18,778 nt of DNA from contig JABHDX010000136.1 in NCBI GenBank assembly GCA_018672815.1, forward strand, positions 1 to 18,778, written 5' to 3'. This stretch comes from Gammaproteobacteria bacterium. GTDB taxonomy: Bacteria > Pseudomonadota > Gammaproteobacteria > UBA11654. Under the pieces are notes generated by a model. It was not told the origin of the DNA, did not search any database, and was given only the letters and a program-made list of their open reading frames with translations. A program made the translations under genes and the position numbers. This document shows positions 1 through 8,018 of this stretch, one piece after another; position 1 is the stretch's first letter; each line of letters starts with the position of its first letter.

Positions 1-28
1 TATTTAATACAACTAAAAGGGATAAGTT

Positions 29-244
29 TTGCCATTAGTAACATTAAAAGATAACGAATATTTTGATTACGCTTTAAGGCGTTTCAAGCGTTCTTGTGAA
101 AAAGCAGGAATCATCAATGAATCTCGGAAAAGAGAATTCTATGAAAAGCCTACTCAAGAAAGAAAAAGAAAAAAAGCTGCTGCAGCTAAACGTGAGAAAA
201 AAAGAATCTCTAGAGAACAAAATCGCTCAAGAAGACTTTATTAA
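29..244 (+). CDS. rpsU: 30S ribosomal protein S21
   Basis: This is a 71-residue small ribosomal subunit protein, the usual length for S21. The family signature is clear: an N-terminal segment reading [13 protein letters not shown] near residues 16-28, then [15 protein letters not shown], then a Lys/Arg-rich helix ending in RRLY. S21 binds the 30S subunit near the anti-Shine-Dalgarno region and helps initiation. The start is a TTG codon; an AAGGGA ribosome binding site about 5-6 nt upstream supports it, and no ATG could replace it without losing conserved N-terminal residues. It heads the classic macromolecular-synthesis cluster (S21, primase, sigma-70), here with a yqeY gene inserted 7 nt after its stop codon. 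Confidence 0.95.
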   Translation: MPLVTLKDNEYFDYALRRFKRSCEKAGIINESRKREFYEKPTQERKRKKAAAAKREKKRISREQNRSRRLY

Positions 245-251
245 ATAGCCC

Positions 252-695
252 TTGTCTTTAATCGATCAAATCAAAGAAGATATTAAAGCATCACTTCGTG
301 AAGGTGAGCGCTTACAAGTAAGCACACTTAGAATGCTAGTGGCAGCCGTGCAACAAAAAGAAATTGATACTAGAAAAGATGTCTCAGAAAATGAAGTCAT
401 AGCCATCATTCAAAAACAAGTTCAACAAAGATATGAAGCAGCAACGCAATACAAAGAAGCCAATCGACAAGATCTTTTTGAAAAAGAGTCTGAGGAAGCC
501 GATATACTTAAAAAATATCTGCCTGAAAAATTAAGTCTAGAAGAGACAAATCAAATGATTGAAGAGATAATTAATTCCATAGGAGCCACATCAATTAAAG
601 ATATGGGTCAAGTCATGTCTCAATTAAAAGAAAAAGCAGCTGGCAAAATTGATATGAAAATAGCTAGCAATAGCGTTAGAGAAAAGCTCTTATAA
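252..695 (+). CDS. yqeY: GatB/YqeY domain protein
   Basis: This is a 147-residue stand-alone GatB/YqeY protein, the usual size for the family. Typical features are the N-terminal LIDQIKEDIKASLREG helix, the LRMLVAAVQQKEID segment, and the C-terminal IKDMGQVMSQLKEKAAGKIDMK motif, which matches the tail domain of the GatB subunit of the tRNA amidotransferase. Its role is not firmly known; by homology it may bind tRNA or assist amidotransferase-like reactions. The start is a TTG, the second TTG start in a row, only 7 nt after the rpsU stop, so translation is probably coupled. In many proteobacteria yqeY lies between rpsU and dnaG, as here. Confidence 0.92.
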   Translation: MSLIDQIKEDIKASLREGERLQVSTLRMLVAAVQQKEIDTRKDVSENEVIAIIQKQVQQRYEAATQYKEANRQDLFEKESEEADILKKYLPEKLSLEETNQMIEEIINSIGATSIKDMGQVMSQLKEKAAGKIDMKIASNSVREKLL

Positions 696-799
696 ACTAT
701 TCATAGAATCAATTTAACTAATTTTTTACTTTTTATACATTTCTCAATAGACTAATTCATTAGCCTTTATGAGTAACACTAAGTTGAATAACTAACCCT

Positions 800-2554
800 A
801 TGTCAGATCGTATTCCACAAGATTTTATTGATGAACTCGTCCAAAGAGTTGATATTGGTGAAATTATTGGTAATCGAATTGATATCAAGAAGGCGGGAAA
901 AGAGTATAAAGCTAATTGTCCTTTTCATGGAGAAAAAACACCGTCTTTTACTGTCAGTCCAGAGAAAGGTTTTTATCATTGTTTTGGTTGCGGAGCTCAT
1001 GGAACAGCGCTTGGTTTTTTAATGGAATATGAGCGCCTAACTTTTATTGAAGCTATAGAAGAGTTAGCGAAAGTCGTTGGCATTGATGTACCCAAAACAA
1101 AAGAAGATAAAATAAAGAATAAGAGAAATAATAGTTTGAAAGAATTGCTCTCAGAAGTCTCAATTCACTTTACCTCCAATCTTAGTCAATCAAAAGAAGC
1201 CATTAATTATCTCAAAAATAGGGGTATTGATGGAAAAAATGCTAAAAACTTTTCATTGGGATTTTCCAATAACTCTTGGAGTGAAATACTAGATAAATTT
1301 GGTAGCTCAGAGAAAAATAAACAAAGACTCTTAGATGCGGGATTAATTATAAAAAAAGATGATGGCGGATTCTACGATCGATTCAGAAATAGAATTATGT
1401 TCCCAATAAAAGATAATCGAGGGGATGTTCTAGGCTTTGGAGGTAGAATTATTGGCAATGATGATCCAAAGTATCTTAACTCACCAGAAACAACTTTGTT
1501 TAAAAAAGGTGAATTACTTTATGCTCTTTTTGAATCCAAAGAAGCAATTAATAAAACAAAATCTGTAATTATCGTGGAAGGTTATACAGATGTTATCGCT
1601 CTGCATAAATATGGGTTTAATAATGCATTAGCCACACTAGGGACGGCCACCACTGAATTTCATATCAGGAAAATGTTTAGAACCATTGATGAAATTACTT
1701 TCTGCTTTGATGGAGATAAAGCAGGCTATAAAGCCGCATTAAAAGCTATGGAATTAAGTTTGCCTATAATAAAAACAAATAAAGAAGTAAATTTTCTTAT
1801 TCTAGACAAGGGTCAAGATCCTGATGAAATGATGGAAAATAATGGACCTGATGCATTCAAAACTGCACTAAGCAATGCGTATAGTCTGGATCAGTTTTTA
1901 ATAGAAGTTATGAGAGATAAGTACAACATAGAAACTGTCAAAGGAAAAGCTAATGCCATAGAAGATGGTATGTCGCTTTTAAGCAAGGTTAAAGAAGGGA
2001 TATATAAAGATCTTCTAATTGAGAGCTTTAGTACTGAATTTAAATTAAATGAAAATCAGATCAAAAGATTTTATGAAGATAAAAATCAAAAGAGGAGCGC
2101 AGGAAAAAGGTTTTCTAAGAATAGACAAAATAATAAAGTTGAATTAAGACCCAGTCTCATAAAACAAGCAATTAGCATTCTACTTCATTATCCTAACCTA
2201 TTGAATAATATAACAATAGAAGATCGTTTAAATCATATTAATGAAAAAGGTATTGATATTTTAAAGAAAATTATCACCCTAACTCAAGGTAAAGATTCAA
2301 TAAGGCTTGCAACGATACTTGAACACTTCCAAGATAAAAAAATTCGGCAACACCTTCAAAATCTAAGTCTAGAAACACTTATAGTAAGAGAATCTGAAAT
2401 ACAGAATGAATTTCAAGACATACTTAATAGGCTATATATTTTAAACAATAAAACTGAAATGAAAGTACTGCTAAAGAAAGCCAGTCAAAACAATTTAACA
2501 AAATTAGAAAAAAGTAGATTTATTGAGTTATCAGCAAATATTAAAATTAAATAA
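800..2554 (+). CDS. dnaG: DNA primase
   Basis: This is the 584-residue primase that lays RNA primers for the replication fork, close to the E. coli length. Domains in order: the CHC2 zinc-binding domain with C40, H43, C61 and C64 as ligands; the catalytic core with the Toprim fold, showing the glutamate motif IIVEGYTDV (E260), the DGD motif (D304, D306) and a downstream DPDE; and a C-terminal helical domain expected to bind the DnaB helicase. It is followed by rpoD after about 70 nt. A 104-nt gap separates it from yqeY, with no strong Shine-Dalgarno sequence before the ATG. All key metal and catalytic residues appear to be present, so it should be functional. Confidence 0.97.
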   Translation: MSDRIPQDFIDELVQRVDIGEIIGNRIDIKKAGKEYKANCPFHGEKTPSFTVSPEKGFYHCFGCGAHGTALGFLMEYERLTFIEAIEELAKVVGIDVPKTKEDKIKNKRNNSLKELLSEVSIHFTSNLSQSKEAINYLKNRGIDGKNAKNFSLGFSNNSWSEILDKFGSSEKNKQRLLDAGLIIKKDDGGFYDRFRNRIMFPIKDNRGDVLGFGGRIIGNDDPKYLNSPETTLFKKGELLYALFESKEAINKTKSVIIVEGYTDVIALHKYGFNNALATLGTATTEFHIRKMFRTIDEITFCFDGDKAGYKAALKAMELSLPIIKTNKEVNFLILDKGQDPDEMMENNGPDAFKTALSNAYSLDQFLIEVMRDKYNIETVKGKANAIEDGMSLLSKVKEGIYKDLLIESFSTEFKLNENQIKRFYEDKNQKRSAGKRFSKNRQNNKVELRPSLIKQAISILLHYPNLLNNITIEDRLNHINEKGIDILKKIITLTQGKDSIRLATILEHFQDKKIRQHLQNLSLETLIVRESEIQNEFQDILNRLYILNNKTEMKVLLKKASQNNLTKLEKSRFIELSANIKIK

Positions 2555-2627
2555 ACTATAGGAAACAAATAGATATATAATGATCCACCAATTTTTATAA
2601 GATTTTTCATATTAAAAAGACAAAACT

Positions 2628-4565
2628 ATGGCAAAAAAAGAATCAAAAAAAGTAATTGCCCCTAAAAAGGCTAAAAAAGTAGAAGCTACTAAAAAAGAGG
2701 AAAAAGAACTTCATATCGAAGAAAGTCAAGCAATTGAAGAGTTAATTGATGATGAAGAGATTGAATCTGTTTTTGGTGGTGATAAAGGCGAAGAAATAGA
2801 GTCATCTGATAAAGAAAAAACACCATTTCAGCTACTTCTAGAAAAAGGCAAAAAAGAAGGTTTTCTAACGTATGCTGAGCTGAATGAAAATCTACCTGAA
2901 GGAATCATAGAAGCTGATCGTTTAGAAGAAATAGTCGAAATGATCACAGAACTTGGCATTATTGTTCAAGAGGGTGCTCCCACTACCCAACAACTTGAGC
3001 AATCAGCAGATCCCCAAGAAAATACGAATCCTATAGAGAATGAAATAGGTAAAACTACTGATCCTGTCAGGATGTATATGAGAGAGATGGGAACTATTGA
3101 ATTGTTGGATAGAGAAGGTGAGATAGTTATTGCAAAGAAAATTGAAAAAGGAAACAAAAAAATACAAAGCACTCTCTCTCAATTCTTACCAGTACTAATG
3201 TTTATAGAAGAAAGGTATATCACTCTTACAACAGAAATTAAGGAAATAGCTGATAAAGATGACTCAAAGTATTTAGAAATATTCTCAGACTTTGCATTTG
3301 AAAATGATGAAATAATAGAAATTAATACAGATAGTGATGAAGCAGATAATCAAGTCGATGTTAAAGCCATTAAAAGATGTATCAATAAACTAATTCGACA
3401 AACGAATAAAATGAAAACTCTTCTGGAAGAAAATGCCAATGAAGAGGAAGTCATAAAGCTCAATAAAGCAATCGAAGAAACTCTAATGGGTACTAAAATA
3501 GCACCTAAATTATTTGATATCTTGCAAAAAATTATACTCGCGTATATGGCTGAAATAAAAAGATATGAAAAAGAAATTAGACAAATGGTAGTTGAAACTG
3601 CTGGGGTTCCAATGCCAGAATTTAGAAAGACTTTCATAGGAAATGAATCAAAACTAAATTGGATTGATAAATACATTCGCGCAAAACGAAAGTACTCGTC
3701 AATTTTAAATAAAAATAAGTCAAAAATAGTTGCTAACCAGAAGAGATTAGGACGATTAGAAAAAACCTCGTATTTAAGCATTCAAGAAATCAAAGGTATC
3801 AATAGAAAGCTCAATATGGGAAGAATACAAGCTGATCGTGCTAAAAAAGAAATGGTTGAAGCTAACTTAAGATTAGTGATATCTATAGCTAAAAAATATA
3901 CAAATAGAGGATTGCAGTTCCTTGATCTAATTCAAGAAGGAAATATTGGATTAATGAAAGCAGTGGATAAATTTGAATATCGAAGAGGTTATAAATTCTC
4001 AACTTATGCAACCTGGTGGATTAGACAAGCAATAACAAGATCCATAGCTGATCAAGCTAGGACCATCAGAATTCCTGTGCATATGATTGAAACAATCAAT
4101 AAACTCAATAGAATTTCTAGACAAATGATCCAAGAAAAAGGCAGAGAACCAAGTGTTGAAGAACTATCAGAAGTAATGGAAATGCCTATATCAAGAATCA
4201 GAAAAGTCCTTAAGATCTCAAGAGAGCCAATTTCTATGGAAACGCCTATCGGTGATGATGATGATTCGTATTTAGGGGATTTTATTGAAGATACTACAAT
4301 AGATCAACCAGATGGTGCTGCAACAAAAACAGGTTTAAAAGAAAGTACTATCAGTATTCTTGAAAGCCTTACTCCGAGAGAAGCAAAAGTTCTAAGAATG
4401 AGATTCGGTATACATATGAATACTGATCACACACTGGAAGAAGTTGGTAAACAGTTTGATGTGACTCGTGAAAGAATTCGTCAAATTGAAGCTAAAGCCT
4501 TACGGAAATTAAGGCATCCTTCTAGAAGTGAGAAGCTTAAAAGTTTTATGGGTAGTGATAACTAA
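2628..4565 (+). CDS. rpoD: RNA polymerase primary sigma factor (sigma-70)
   Basis: This is the 645-residue housekeeping sigma factor, which directs RNA polymerase to most promoters. Region 1.2 is the [11 protein letters not shown] stretch near residue 145. A long nonconserved insert typical of proteobacterial RpoD follows. Region 2 contains [16 protein letters not shown] and the [14 protein letters not shown] promoter-melting and -10-recognition segment near residues 460-475. Region 3 has [13 protein letters not shown]. Region 4.2 has the helix-turn-helix [26 protein letters not shown] near residues 602-627. The protein opens with about 30 Lys-rich residues followed by an acidic stretch ahead of region 1.1, making it longer than E. 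coli RpoD (613). It ends 15 nt before the tRNA gene. Confidence 0.97.
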   Translation: MAKKESKKVIAPKKAKKVEATKKEEKELHIEESQAIEELIDDEEIESVFGGDKGEEIESSDKEKTPFQLLLEKGKKEGFLTYAELNENLPEGIIEADRLEEIVEMITELGIIVQEGAPTTQQLEQSADPQENTNPIENEIGKTTDPVRMYMREMGTIELLDREGEIVIAKKIEKGNKKIQSTLSQFLPVLMFIEERYITLTTEIKEIADKDDSKYLEIFSDFAFENDEIIEINTDSDEADNQVDVKAIKRCINKLIRQTNKMKTLLEENANEEEVIKLNKAIEETLMGTKIAPKLFDILQKIILAYMAEIKRYEKEIRQMVVETAGVPMPEFRKTFIGNESKLNWIDKYIRAKRKYSSILNKNKSKIVANQKRLGRLEKTSYLSIQEIKGINRKLNMGRIQADRAKKEMVEANLRLVISIAKKYTNRGLQFLDLIQEGNIGLMKAVDKFEYRRGYKFSTYATWWIRQAITRSIADQARTIRIPVHMIETINKLNRISRQMIQEKGREPSVEELSEVMEMPISRIRKVLKISREPISMETPIGDDDDSYLGDFIEDTTIDQPDGAATKTGLKESTISILESLTPREAKVLRMRFGIHMNTDHTLEEVGKQFDVTRERIRQIEAKALRKLRHPSRSEKLKSFMGSDN

Positions 4566-4580
4566 TCACGATCCATTCTA

Positions 4581-4657
4581 GGGCCTGTAGCTCAGTTGGT
4601 TAGAGCAGTGGACTCATAATCCATTGGTCGGAGGTTCGAGTCCTCCCGGGCCCACCA
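4581..4657 (+). tRNA. tRNA with CAT anticodon, probably Ile2 (lysidine type)
   Basis: A complete 77-nt cloverleaf is present: acceptor GGGCCTG pairs with CGGGCCC, the D arm is GCTC/GAGC, the anticodon loop CTCATAA sits in a GTGGA/TCCAT stem, the T arm GGAGG/CCTCC holds TTCGAGT, and CCA is encoded. The anticodon CAT could be elongator Met or the Ile tRNA that TilS modifies to read ATA. I favour Ile2 because of the TTGGTC variable-loop region and because E. coli ileX also lies just beyond rpoD. Its last 41 nt are the insertion site of the element that follows. Confidence 0.9.
4617..4657 (+). repeat. attL-like direct repeat (tRNA 3' end)
   Basis: These 41 bp run from the 3' edge of the tRNA anticodon loop to the CCA end and are identical to 8436-8476. 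This is the layout left by a tyrosine recombinase inserting at a tRNA 3' end: the tRNA stays whole at the left junction, and the displaced native 3' end sits at the right junction. Sequence identity stops at both borders (A versus C on the left, T versus C on the right). Confidence 0.88.
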
Positions 4658-4681
4658 TTTTAAAGAGTTTCCAAGGTTTCA

Positions 4682-4721
4682 CTGTTCTTTAAAAGTGAGA
4701 ACAGGTAATTCTCTGTTCTCA
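4682..4721. repeat. Overlapping inverted repeats inside the left end
   Basis: The segment contains CTGTTCT (4682-4688), TGAGAACAG (4696-4704) and CTGTTCTCA (4713-4721). The second and third form a perfect 9-bp inverted repeat with an 8-nt loop, and the first can pair with the second instead. T-rich sequence follows. It could be a terminator after the tRNA, an attenuator-like switch, or a set of arm-type integrase binding sites. A related GTTCT and TATATATTTCATCAAAC stretch near 8400-8430 favours the last reading. Confidence 0.6.
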
Positions 4722-4783
4722 TTTCATATATTTCATCTAAACAGAGAGTTAATTTTGTATTGTTTGAGCATGGAAATAAAAAA

Positions 4784-5242
4784 CTATGAAAACCATTTAG
4801 CTGATTCTTCAGCATCTTTAACTGCTTCCTCGATTTCTGACATCGTTACACCAGTGTATTCAAACTCAAAAGTAATGTAGAGATTACCTTCTATGTTTTC
4901 ACCACGAAATGACAGAGTCTCTAAGATGTCTCAACCATCAGGATCAACATAATCCTCTTTATCATCTTTATCATCTTTATCGTTTAGTAATTTATCAATC
5001 ACATATCGTAATGATTGATAGAGTGATTCATTTTTCATAATCCATCCATCTTTCACTTCGATAGTATCTTTATCATGAGTTACAATTTCTTCTTCATGCG
5101 GCTTATAACATAAACAATATATTCCATCGTCAAGAGACTCCAATCTGCCTTGTTCAGTTCTCAGTTCTAATGATTCATCTCCACCCCAAAGATGAACTTT
5201 GTATTTTTCTATAAATCCTTTGATTTCTTTATCTAATGGCAT
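4784..5242 (-). pseudogene. Acidic protein of unknown family, split by an in-frame TGA
   Basis: The N-terminal part is a 103-codon open frame from ATG 5240-5242 (AAGGA site upstream) to TGA at 4931-4933. The same frame then stays open for a further 48 codons to a TAG at 4784-4786. The second part matches the C-terminus of the 137-residue protein encoded at 5966-6379: both carry an acidic FEFE/FDFD-type strand, a Thr-rich turn, then (M/I)SE(I/L)EE. The N-termini match as well (MPL, a KY.V segment, EVKD..I.KNE.LY.S). This is therefore one gene of the same family, interrupted by a single in-frame stop, not two genes. Either it is a nonsense-mutated paralogue, or the truncated protein is still made, or the stop is read through. 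No function is recognised. Confidence 0.75.
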
Positions 5243-5341
5243 ATCTTTTTCCTTAAACTTAAAAAAATGAGTATGTAAATACTGCAGTTGAATTCATTTA
5301 AATTGTAAATTATTCTTCATTATGAATGCTCGAGAATTTAT

Positions 5342-5351
5342 TTGATACAAT
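5342..5351 (+). promoter_or_regulatory. Extended -10 promoter for the 5383 gene
   Basis: TGATACAAT at 5343-5351 is an extended -10 element (TGN followed by TACAAT). No good -35 is visible, as is common with extended -10 promoters. Predicted transcription begins near 5358, about 25 nt before the ATG. The preceding CGAGAATTTA (5331-5340) recurs at 6452-6461 upstream of the paralogous gene region. Confidence 0.45.
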
Positions 5352-5382
5352 GAGAATTCGGTAAAAATATTGAGATATTGAA

Positions 5383-5826
5383 ATGAAAATTAATTTAGAA
5401 CTTTTAGGAGATCATCTTGACGGGAAATTTACTTTATTTAGATGTAAAATAGAAAGAGAGGGGCATTCAGTAAATATTTTCTTAAGCGCAGAACAAATGA
5501 ATGCTGCTGCAGAGTATGATGATCCTTTTGAAGCTGTCTTAGAACTGCAAAATATAATGGCAGATAGTGGATTTACCGTATTACAAACTGTCACAATTGA
5601 AAATGGTGATGGCAGCATAGAAGAGTTAGAGTTTGTCGATGCATTCGATGGAATAACACATGAGCCATGGGAAGAGCTCACTCCAATAGAAATAAACACT
5701 ACGGATTATGGGAATATTGAACTCGTATCAGCCGGTGGACATGAGTTTATAATTAATCCTGAACCAGACGATTTGAAGCCAACAGAGATTGTTGAGAATT
5801 TAAAATCTATTTTTAACCAGAAATAA
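5383..5826 (+). CDS. Small soluble protein of unknown function
   Basis: This is a 147-residue acidic protein without signal peptide or membrane segment, so it is probably cytoplasmic. I do not recognise the family. The alternation of hydrophobic and charged residues (for instance KFTLFRCKIEREGHSVNIFLS near residues 15-35) suggests a mixed alpha/beta fold with several strands, and the C-terminus is a short helix (TEIVENLKSIFNQK). It is flanked on both sides by the minus-strand paralogues at 4784-5242 and 5966-6379, and it diverges from the first of them. Only one member of the paralogous pair has such a neighbour, so a paired function cannot be claimed. The ATG has a weak upstream purine run and an extended -10 promoter about 30 nt away. 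Confidence 0.7.
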   Translation: MKINLELLGDHLDGKFTLFRCKIEREGHSVNIFLSAEQMNAAAEYDDPFEAVLELQNIMADSGFTVLQTVTIENGDGSIEELEFVDAFDGITHEPWEELTPIEINTTDYGNIELVSAGGHEFIINPEPDDLKPTEIVENLKSIFNQK

Positions 5827-5837
5827 ATCTAATTTTA

Positions 5838-5984
5838 TTAATTTTCACTTTTAGATTTATTGATCATTATCAATGCAAAATTTGCCGCCAATAAAAGAAC
5901 CCACTGTAAATAGAGCACAGCTTGGTCAGATAAAAACCCTTGGTTTATAAATAAGCAAAGTTGGCCTATTCCTCCAATGCCTCT
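5838..5984 (-). pseudogene. Possible remnant of a membrane protein C-terminus
   Basis: A 49-codon open frame without a conventional start codon reads through a hydrophobic helix (LYLQWVLLLAANFALIMI) followed by a charged tail NKSKSEN and a TAA stop. It overlaps the 3' end of the 5966-6379 gene in another frame. The transmembrane-like sequence with a positive tail resembles a real protein end, so this may be debris from an earlier gene. The evidence is weak, since AT-rich DNA can give hydrophobic frames by chance. Confidence 0.25.
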
Positions 5985-6379
5985 TCATTCGTTTTTATAT
6001 CCTCCTCTAACTCTGAAATCGTAGTTGTACCCCAATCGAAATCAAACTGAATGCACAACTCTCCTTCTTCATTATTTCTATGAAAAAAACTATGAGCTTG
6101 AGCAATTTCATCACCTTCCATATCGTCCAGCATGTCTAAGCTATCCATAAAATAGTTCATGGATGAATATAGGTTCTCATTTTTAACAATTTTCTGATCT
6201 TTAACTTCAATAACTTTCTCATCGGTTGTTTTTAGCCCATCTCTCTCTATCCCCAAACGATATTTACCATCTTCTATCGGATCTAAACTCGTATCTAGAT
6301 CTAAGTAACTATCATCGTCATCGCTAATGGTAACTTGATACTTTTGAATTAATGTTTTTGTTTCTTCACTTAAAGGCAT
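5966..6379 (-). CDS. Acidic small protein, paralogue of the gene at 4784-5242
   Basis: This is a 137-residue, strongly acidic protein with no signal peptide or membrane helix. I do not recognise the family. It is the intact member of a paralogous pair: it shares MPL at the start, a KY.V strand, EVKD..I.KNE.LY.S and a D-rich helix in the middle, and a C-terminal acidic strand followed by a SELEE helix with the stop-interrupted gene about 0.7 kb away. The start has a good AGGAG site 9 nt upstream (AGGAGCGAGATAT then ATG). DNA similarity between the copies continues upstream of the starts (TAAATT blocks and CGAGAATTTA), so a promoter-plus-gene unit was duplicated and has since diverged. Function is unknown. 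Confidence 0.72.
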   Translation of the reverse strand: MPLSEETKTLIQKYQVTISDDDDSYLDLDTSLDPIEDGKYRLGIERDGLKTTDEKVIEVKDQKIVKNENLYSSMNYFMDSLDMLDDMEGDEIAQAHSFFHRNNEEGELCIQFDFDWGTTTISELEEDIKTNEEALEE

Positions 6380-6585
6380 ATCTCGCTCCTACACTAATAG
6401 TCTATTTCTATATATAAAGGGTATTTTAAATTACGCTTAATTACAATTGTGCGAGAATTTAGTGTGATAGAAATTAACTTCTATTTCTTATAAGCTATTC
6501 CTGTATATATCCTCTATTATCCTCCTCTTCTATCCTTCTTATAGAGCTTGTGAAGTAGCTGTAAGACTTAATCTCATAAATTAGT

Positions 6586-6598
6586 TATAGTTATTCTT
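6586..6598 (+). promoter_or_regulatory. -10 element of a probable leaderless promoter
   Basis: TATAGT (6586-6591) ends exactly 7 nt before the ATG at 6599, placing the expected +1 at the A of the start codon. The 7-nt spacer has no Shine-Dalgarno-like purines. The spacer and spacing match those before the gene at 10193, where TAAGAT is also 7 nt from the ATG and the spacer also ends in ATTCTT. Confidence 0.5.
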
Positions 6599-7009
6599 AT
6601 GAAGAAGATAATCTTAATCCCACTCCTTCTATCCACAATCCTTCTTGTTGGATGTGAGACTGAAACAGAGATTGATAGATGTATTGAAGCAAATCTAGCC
6701 AATCTTGACTTAGATGAATACATAGAAAAAATTAATACTTATCATCAAGCATTGCCTACGGATACACTTAAATATAATGTAAGGAATATTTTGCGCATAC
6801 AGAATGATTATTTTTATTCGAAATTAAGTCCGATTGAGAAGAATTTTGATTTTTGTCTAATGGATAAACTAGGTGAGGTAATTATTAAAGATTTCGATAT
6901 GATTTCAAAGAAAAGAGCCGTATTATTCGAGTCATCTATTTATGAATATTGCATGTTAAAACAAAAGGAAAGTGCAATCAAAGTCTGTCATTCTCAAGGT
7001 GTCTATTAA
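6599..7009 (+). CDS. Putative lipoprotein of unknown function
   Basis: This is a 136-residue predicted lipoprotein: MKK, a hydrophobic stretch, and the lipobox LLVGC with the acylated cysteine at position 19, followed by acidic residues that would suit outer-membrane retention. The mature part is helical and contains five further cysteines (in RCIEA, FCLMD, YCMLK and VCHSQ contexts), four of which could form disulfides in the periplasm. No family is recognised. The gene is apparently expressed from a leaderless promoter. It converges with the minus-strand gene pair ending at 7081, and the intergenic space holds repeat A, a degenerate element shared with 10113-10182. Confidence 0.72.
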   Translation: MKKIILIPLLLSTILLVGCETETEIDRCIEANLANLDLDEYIEKINTYHQALPTDTLKYNVRNILRIQNDYFYSKLSPIEKNFDFCLMDKLGEVIIKDFDMISKKRAVLFESSIYEYCMLKQKESAIKVCHSQGVY

Positions 7010-7010
7010 C

Positions 7011-7083
7011 TAACAAACTGAGCAACTCAGTCAACTGCTTGCTAACAAATCCTCAGTCAAGATTCACAAAGGTTGGTGTTTTA
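7011..7083. repeat. Dispersed repeat, copy A
   Basis: This intergenic element shares four exact blocks, in the same order and nearly the same spacing, with 10113-10182: TAACAAA, GTCAACTGCT, GCTAAC and AAAGGTTGG. It lies between two convergent genes and overlaps the TAA stop of the 45-residue ORF. A small hairpin CTGAG-CAA-CTCAG occurs inside it. Confidence 0.6.
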
Positions 7084-7218
7084 ATCACAGAGAAACACAT
7101 CTTGTGAATTATCATCACAAATAGCACTCGTAAATAATCCGTTTACGAAAACAAGTAGAAAGAAGAGAATCAAAATAGTAATAAAACTATATTTAAGGAT
7201 TTTTTTAATTAGTTTCAT
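7081..7218 (-). CDS. 45-residue single-pass membrane peptide
   Basis: This short frame codes for a basic N-terminus (MKLIKKILKY), one hydrophobic helix at about residues 11-31 (ITILILFFLLVFV core), and a short acidic tail with two cysteines (C34 and C44). Its ATG (7216-7218) overlaps the TGA stop of the upstream gene (7215-7217) in an ATGA arrangement, a classic sign of translational coupling in an operon. The coupling, the charge asymmetry and the well-formed helix make it likely to be real despite its size. It could be a partner or regulatory subunit of the two-TM protein upstream, or a small toxin-like peptide; neither is shown. The basic start and length could also suit an uncleaved or cleaved signal peptide. 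Confidence 0.6.
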   Translation of the reverse strand: MKLIKKILKYSFITILILFFLLVFVNGLFTSAICDDNSQDVFLCD

Positions 7219-7946
7219 AAATAAATATAGTCAACTAATAATAAAATAAGTAACAGAAGAGAAATAACAGCTAGTGTTAGGGTCAAATAAATTAAGACCT
7301 TCATAAAAATATCAAAACCTTTGTAATGCTTAAACCTTTTAACTATGACCCTAATGACTATAAGCATACCAACGATTAAAAATAAAAAAGGAGTTAGAAA
7401 TATAAAGAAACCACCTACAAGTCCTGCAGTCATAGACTTATCTTCATCTCTCTTAGTGGTCTCACCACAAGCTTCGTATAAAGGTGTTCCGATCTCATAC
7501 CAATTGACGTATGTTTCCAAATAGAAAATACCTGCAGCTTCAAATATAAGTTCTTGTGAATCACCAAATTCAGCATATCTATTGAATCCCCAAATCAAAT
7601 CCTCTCGCTTTTCTTGGGGCAATTGAAAATGATATTGATTGTTTTCTTTACCAATAAACTCAAAGTAATTCTCAAGGTCTTTGTCGAAAAAATAATAGTA
7701 AACCTTAGATACCTCTTCGTTGTTATCAAATAAGCCTTCTATGATCAGGTCAATTGTGTAGTCATCATCACTAATACAATTGATACCTAATTGATATGTG
7801 GGTTGAGTCTCATCTTCTTTGAAATTTTCAATCTGAATGGCAGGAAGACCATGAAAGCCTTCATCGGTATATGCCCATTTATCATCAAATGCAGCTTCAG
7901 CATTAAAGCTAAGAAAGAGGCTAGATAGTATTAGGAACTGTTTCAT
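7215..7946 (-). CDS. Secreted/membrane protein with two C-terminal TM helices, unknown
   Basis: This 243-residue protein begins with a signal peptide (residues 1-18, SFNAEA before the likely cleavage site). An acidic periplasmic domain of about 150 residues follows, rich in aromatic residues, with C57 and C160 as a possible disulfide pair. Two transmembrane helices lie at about 173-201 and 212-241, joined by a short basic loop (VKRFKHYKGFD) that should face the cytoplasm by the positive-inside rule. I do not recognise a family. It forms an operon with the 45-residue membrane ORF through an ATGA overlap, and is divergent from the secreted protein gene at 8019. TAAGAT lies about 12 nt before its ATG, with ATGACA 16 nt further upstream. 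Confidence 0.72.
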   Translation of the reverse strand: MKQFLILSSLFLSFNAEAAFDDKWAYTDEGFHGLPAIQIENFKEDETQPTYQLGINCISDDDYTIDLIIEGLFDNNEEVSKVYYYFFDKDLENYFEFIGKENNQYHFQLPQEKREDLIWGFNRYAEFGDSQELIFEAAGIFYLETYVNWYEIGTPLYEACGETTKRDEDKSMTAGLVGGFFIFLTPFLFLIVGMLIVIRVIVKRFKHYKGFDIFMKVLIYLTLTLAVISLLLLILLLVDYIYL

Positions 7947-8009
7947 GTCGGAGTCACTATCTTATCACGCCTGTCAAGCTTGTCATTTTGTGTTGAGTTG
8001 TTGGAGGTG

Positions 8010-8015
8010 TATTAT
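8010..8015 (+). promoter_or_regulatory. -10 element close to the start of the 8019/8022 gene
   Basis: TATTAT lies 6 nt before the ATG at 8022, again compatible with a leaderless message. However GGAGGTG (8004-8010) is 8 nt before the in-frame GTG at 8019 and could be a normal ribosome binding site on a longer mRNA, so the two readings compete. Confidence 0.35.
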
Positions 8016-8018
8016 TAA

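Noticed and set aside
4695..4880. A 61-codon + strand frame after the tRNA.
   Set aside because: It overlaps the hairpins and, in antisense, the conserved C-terminal part of the split paralogue; it has no ribosome binding site.
4931..5242. Annotating a complete 103-residue gene.
   Set aside because: The frame beyond its TGA still matches the paralogue to the end, so the gene is better described as interrupted.
7011..7083. Integron attC site, because of CTAAC/GTTAG-like pieces in repeats A and B.
   Set aside because: Neither copy has paired boxes fitting RYYYAAC and GTTRRRY at its ends, and no integron integrase or cassette array is present.
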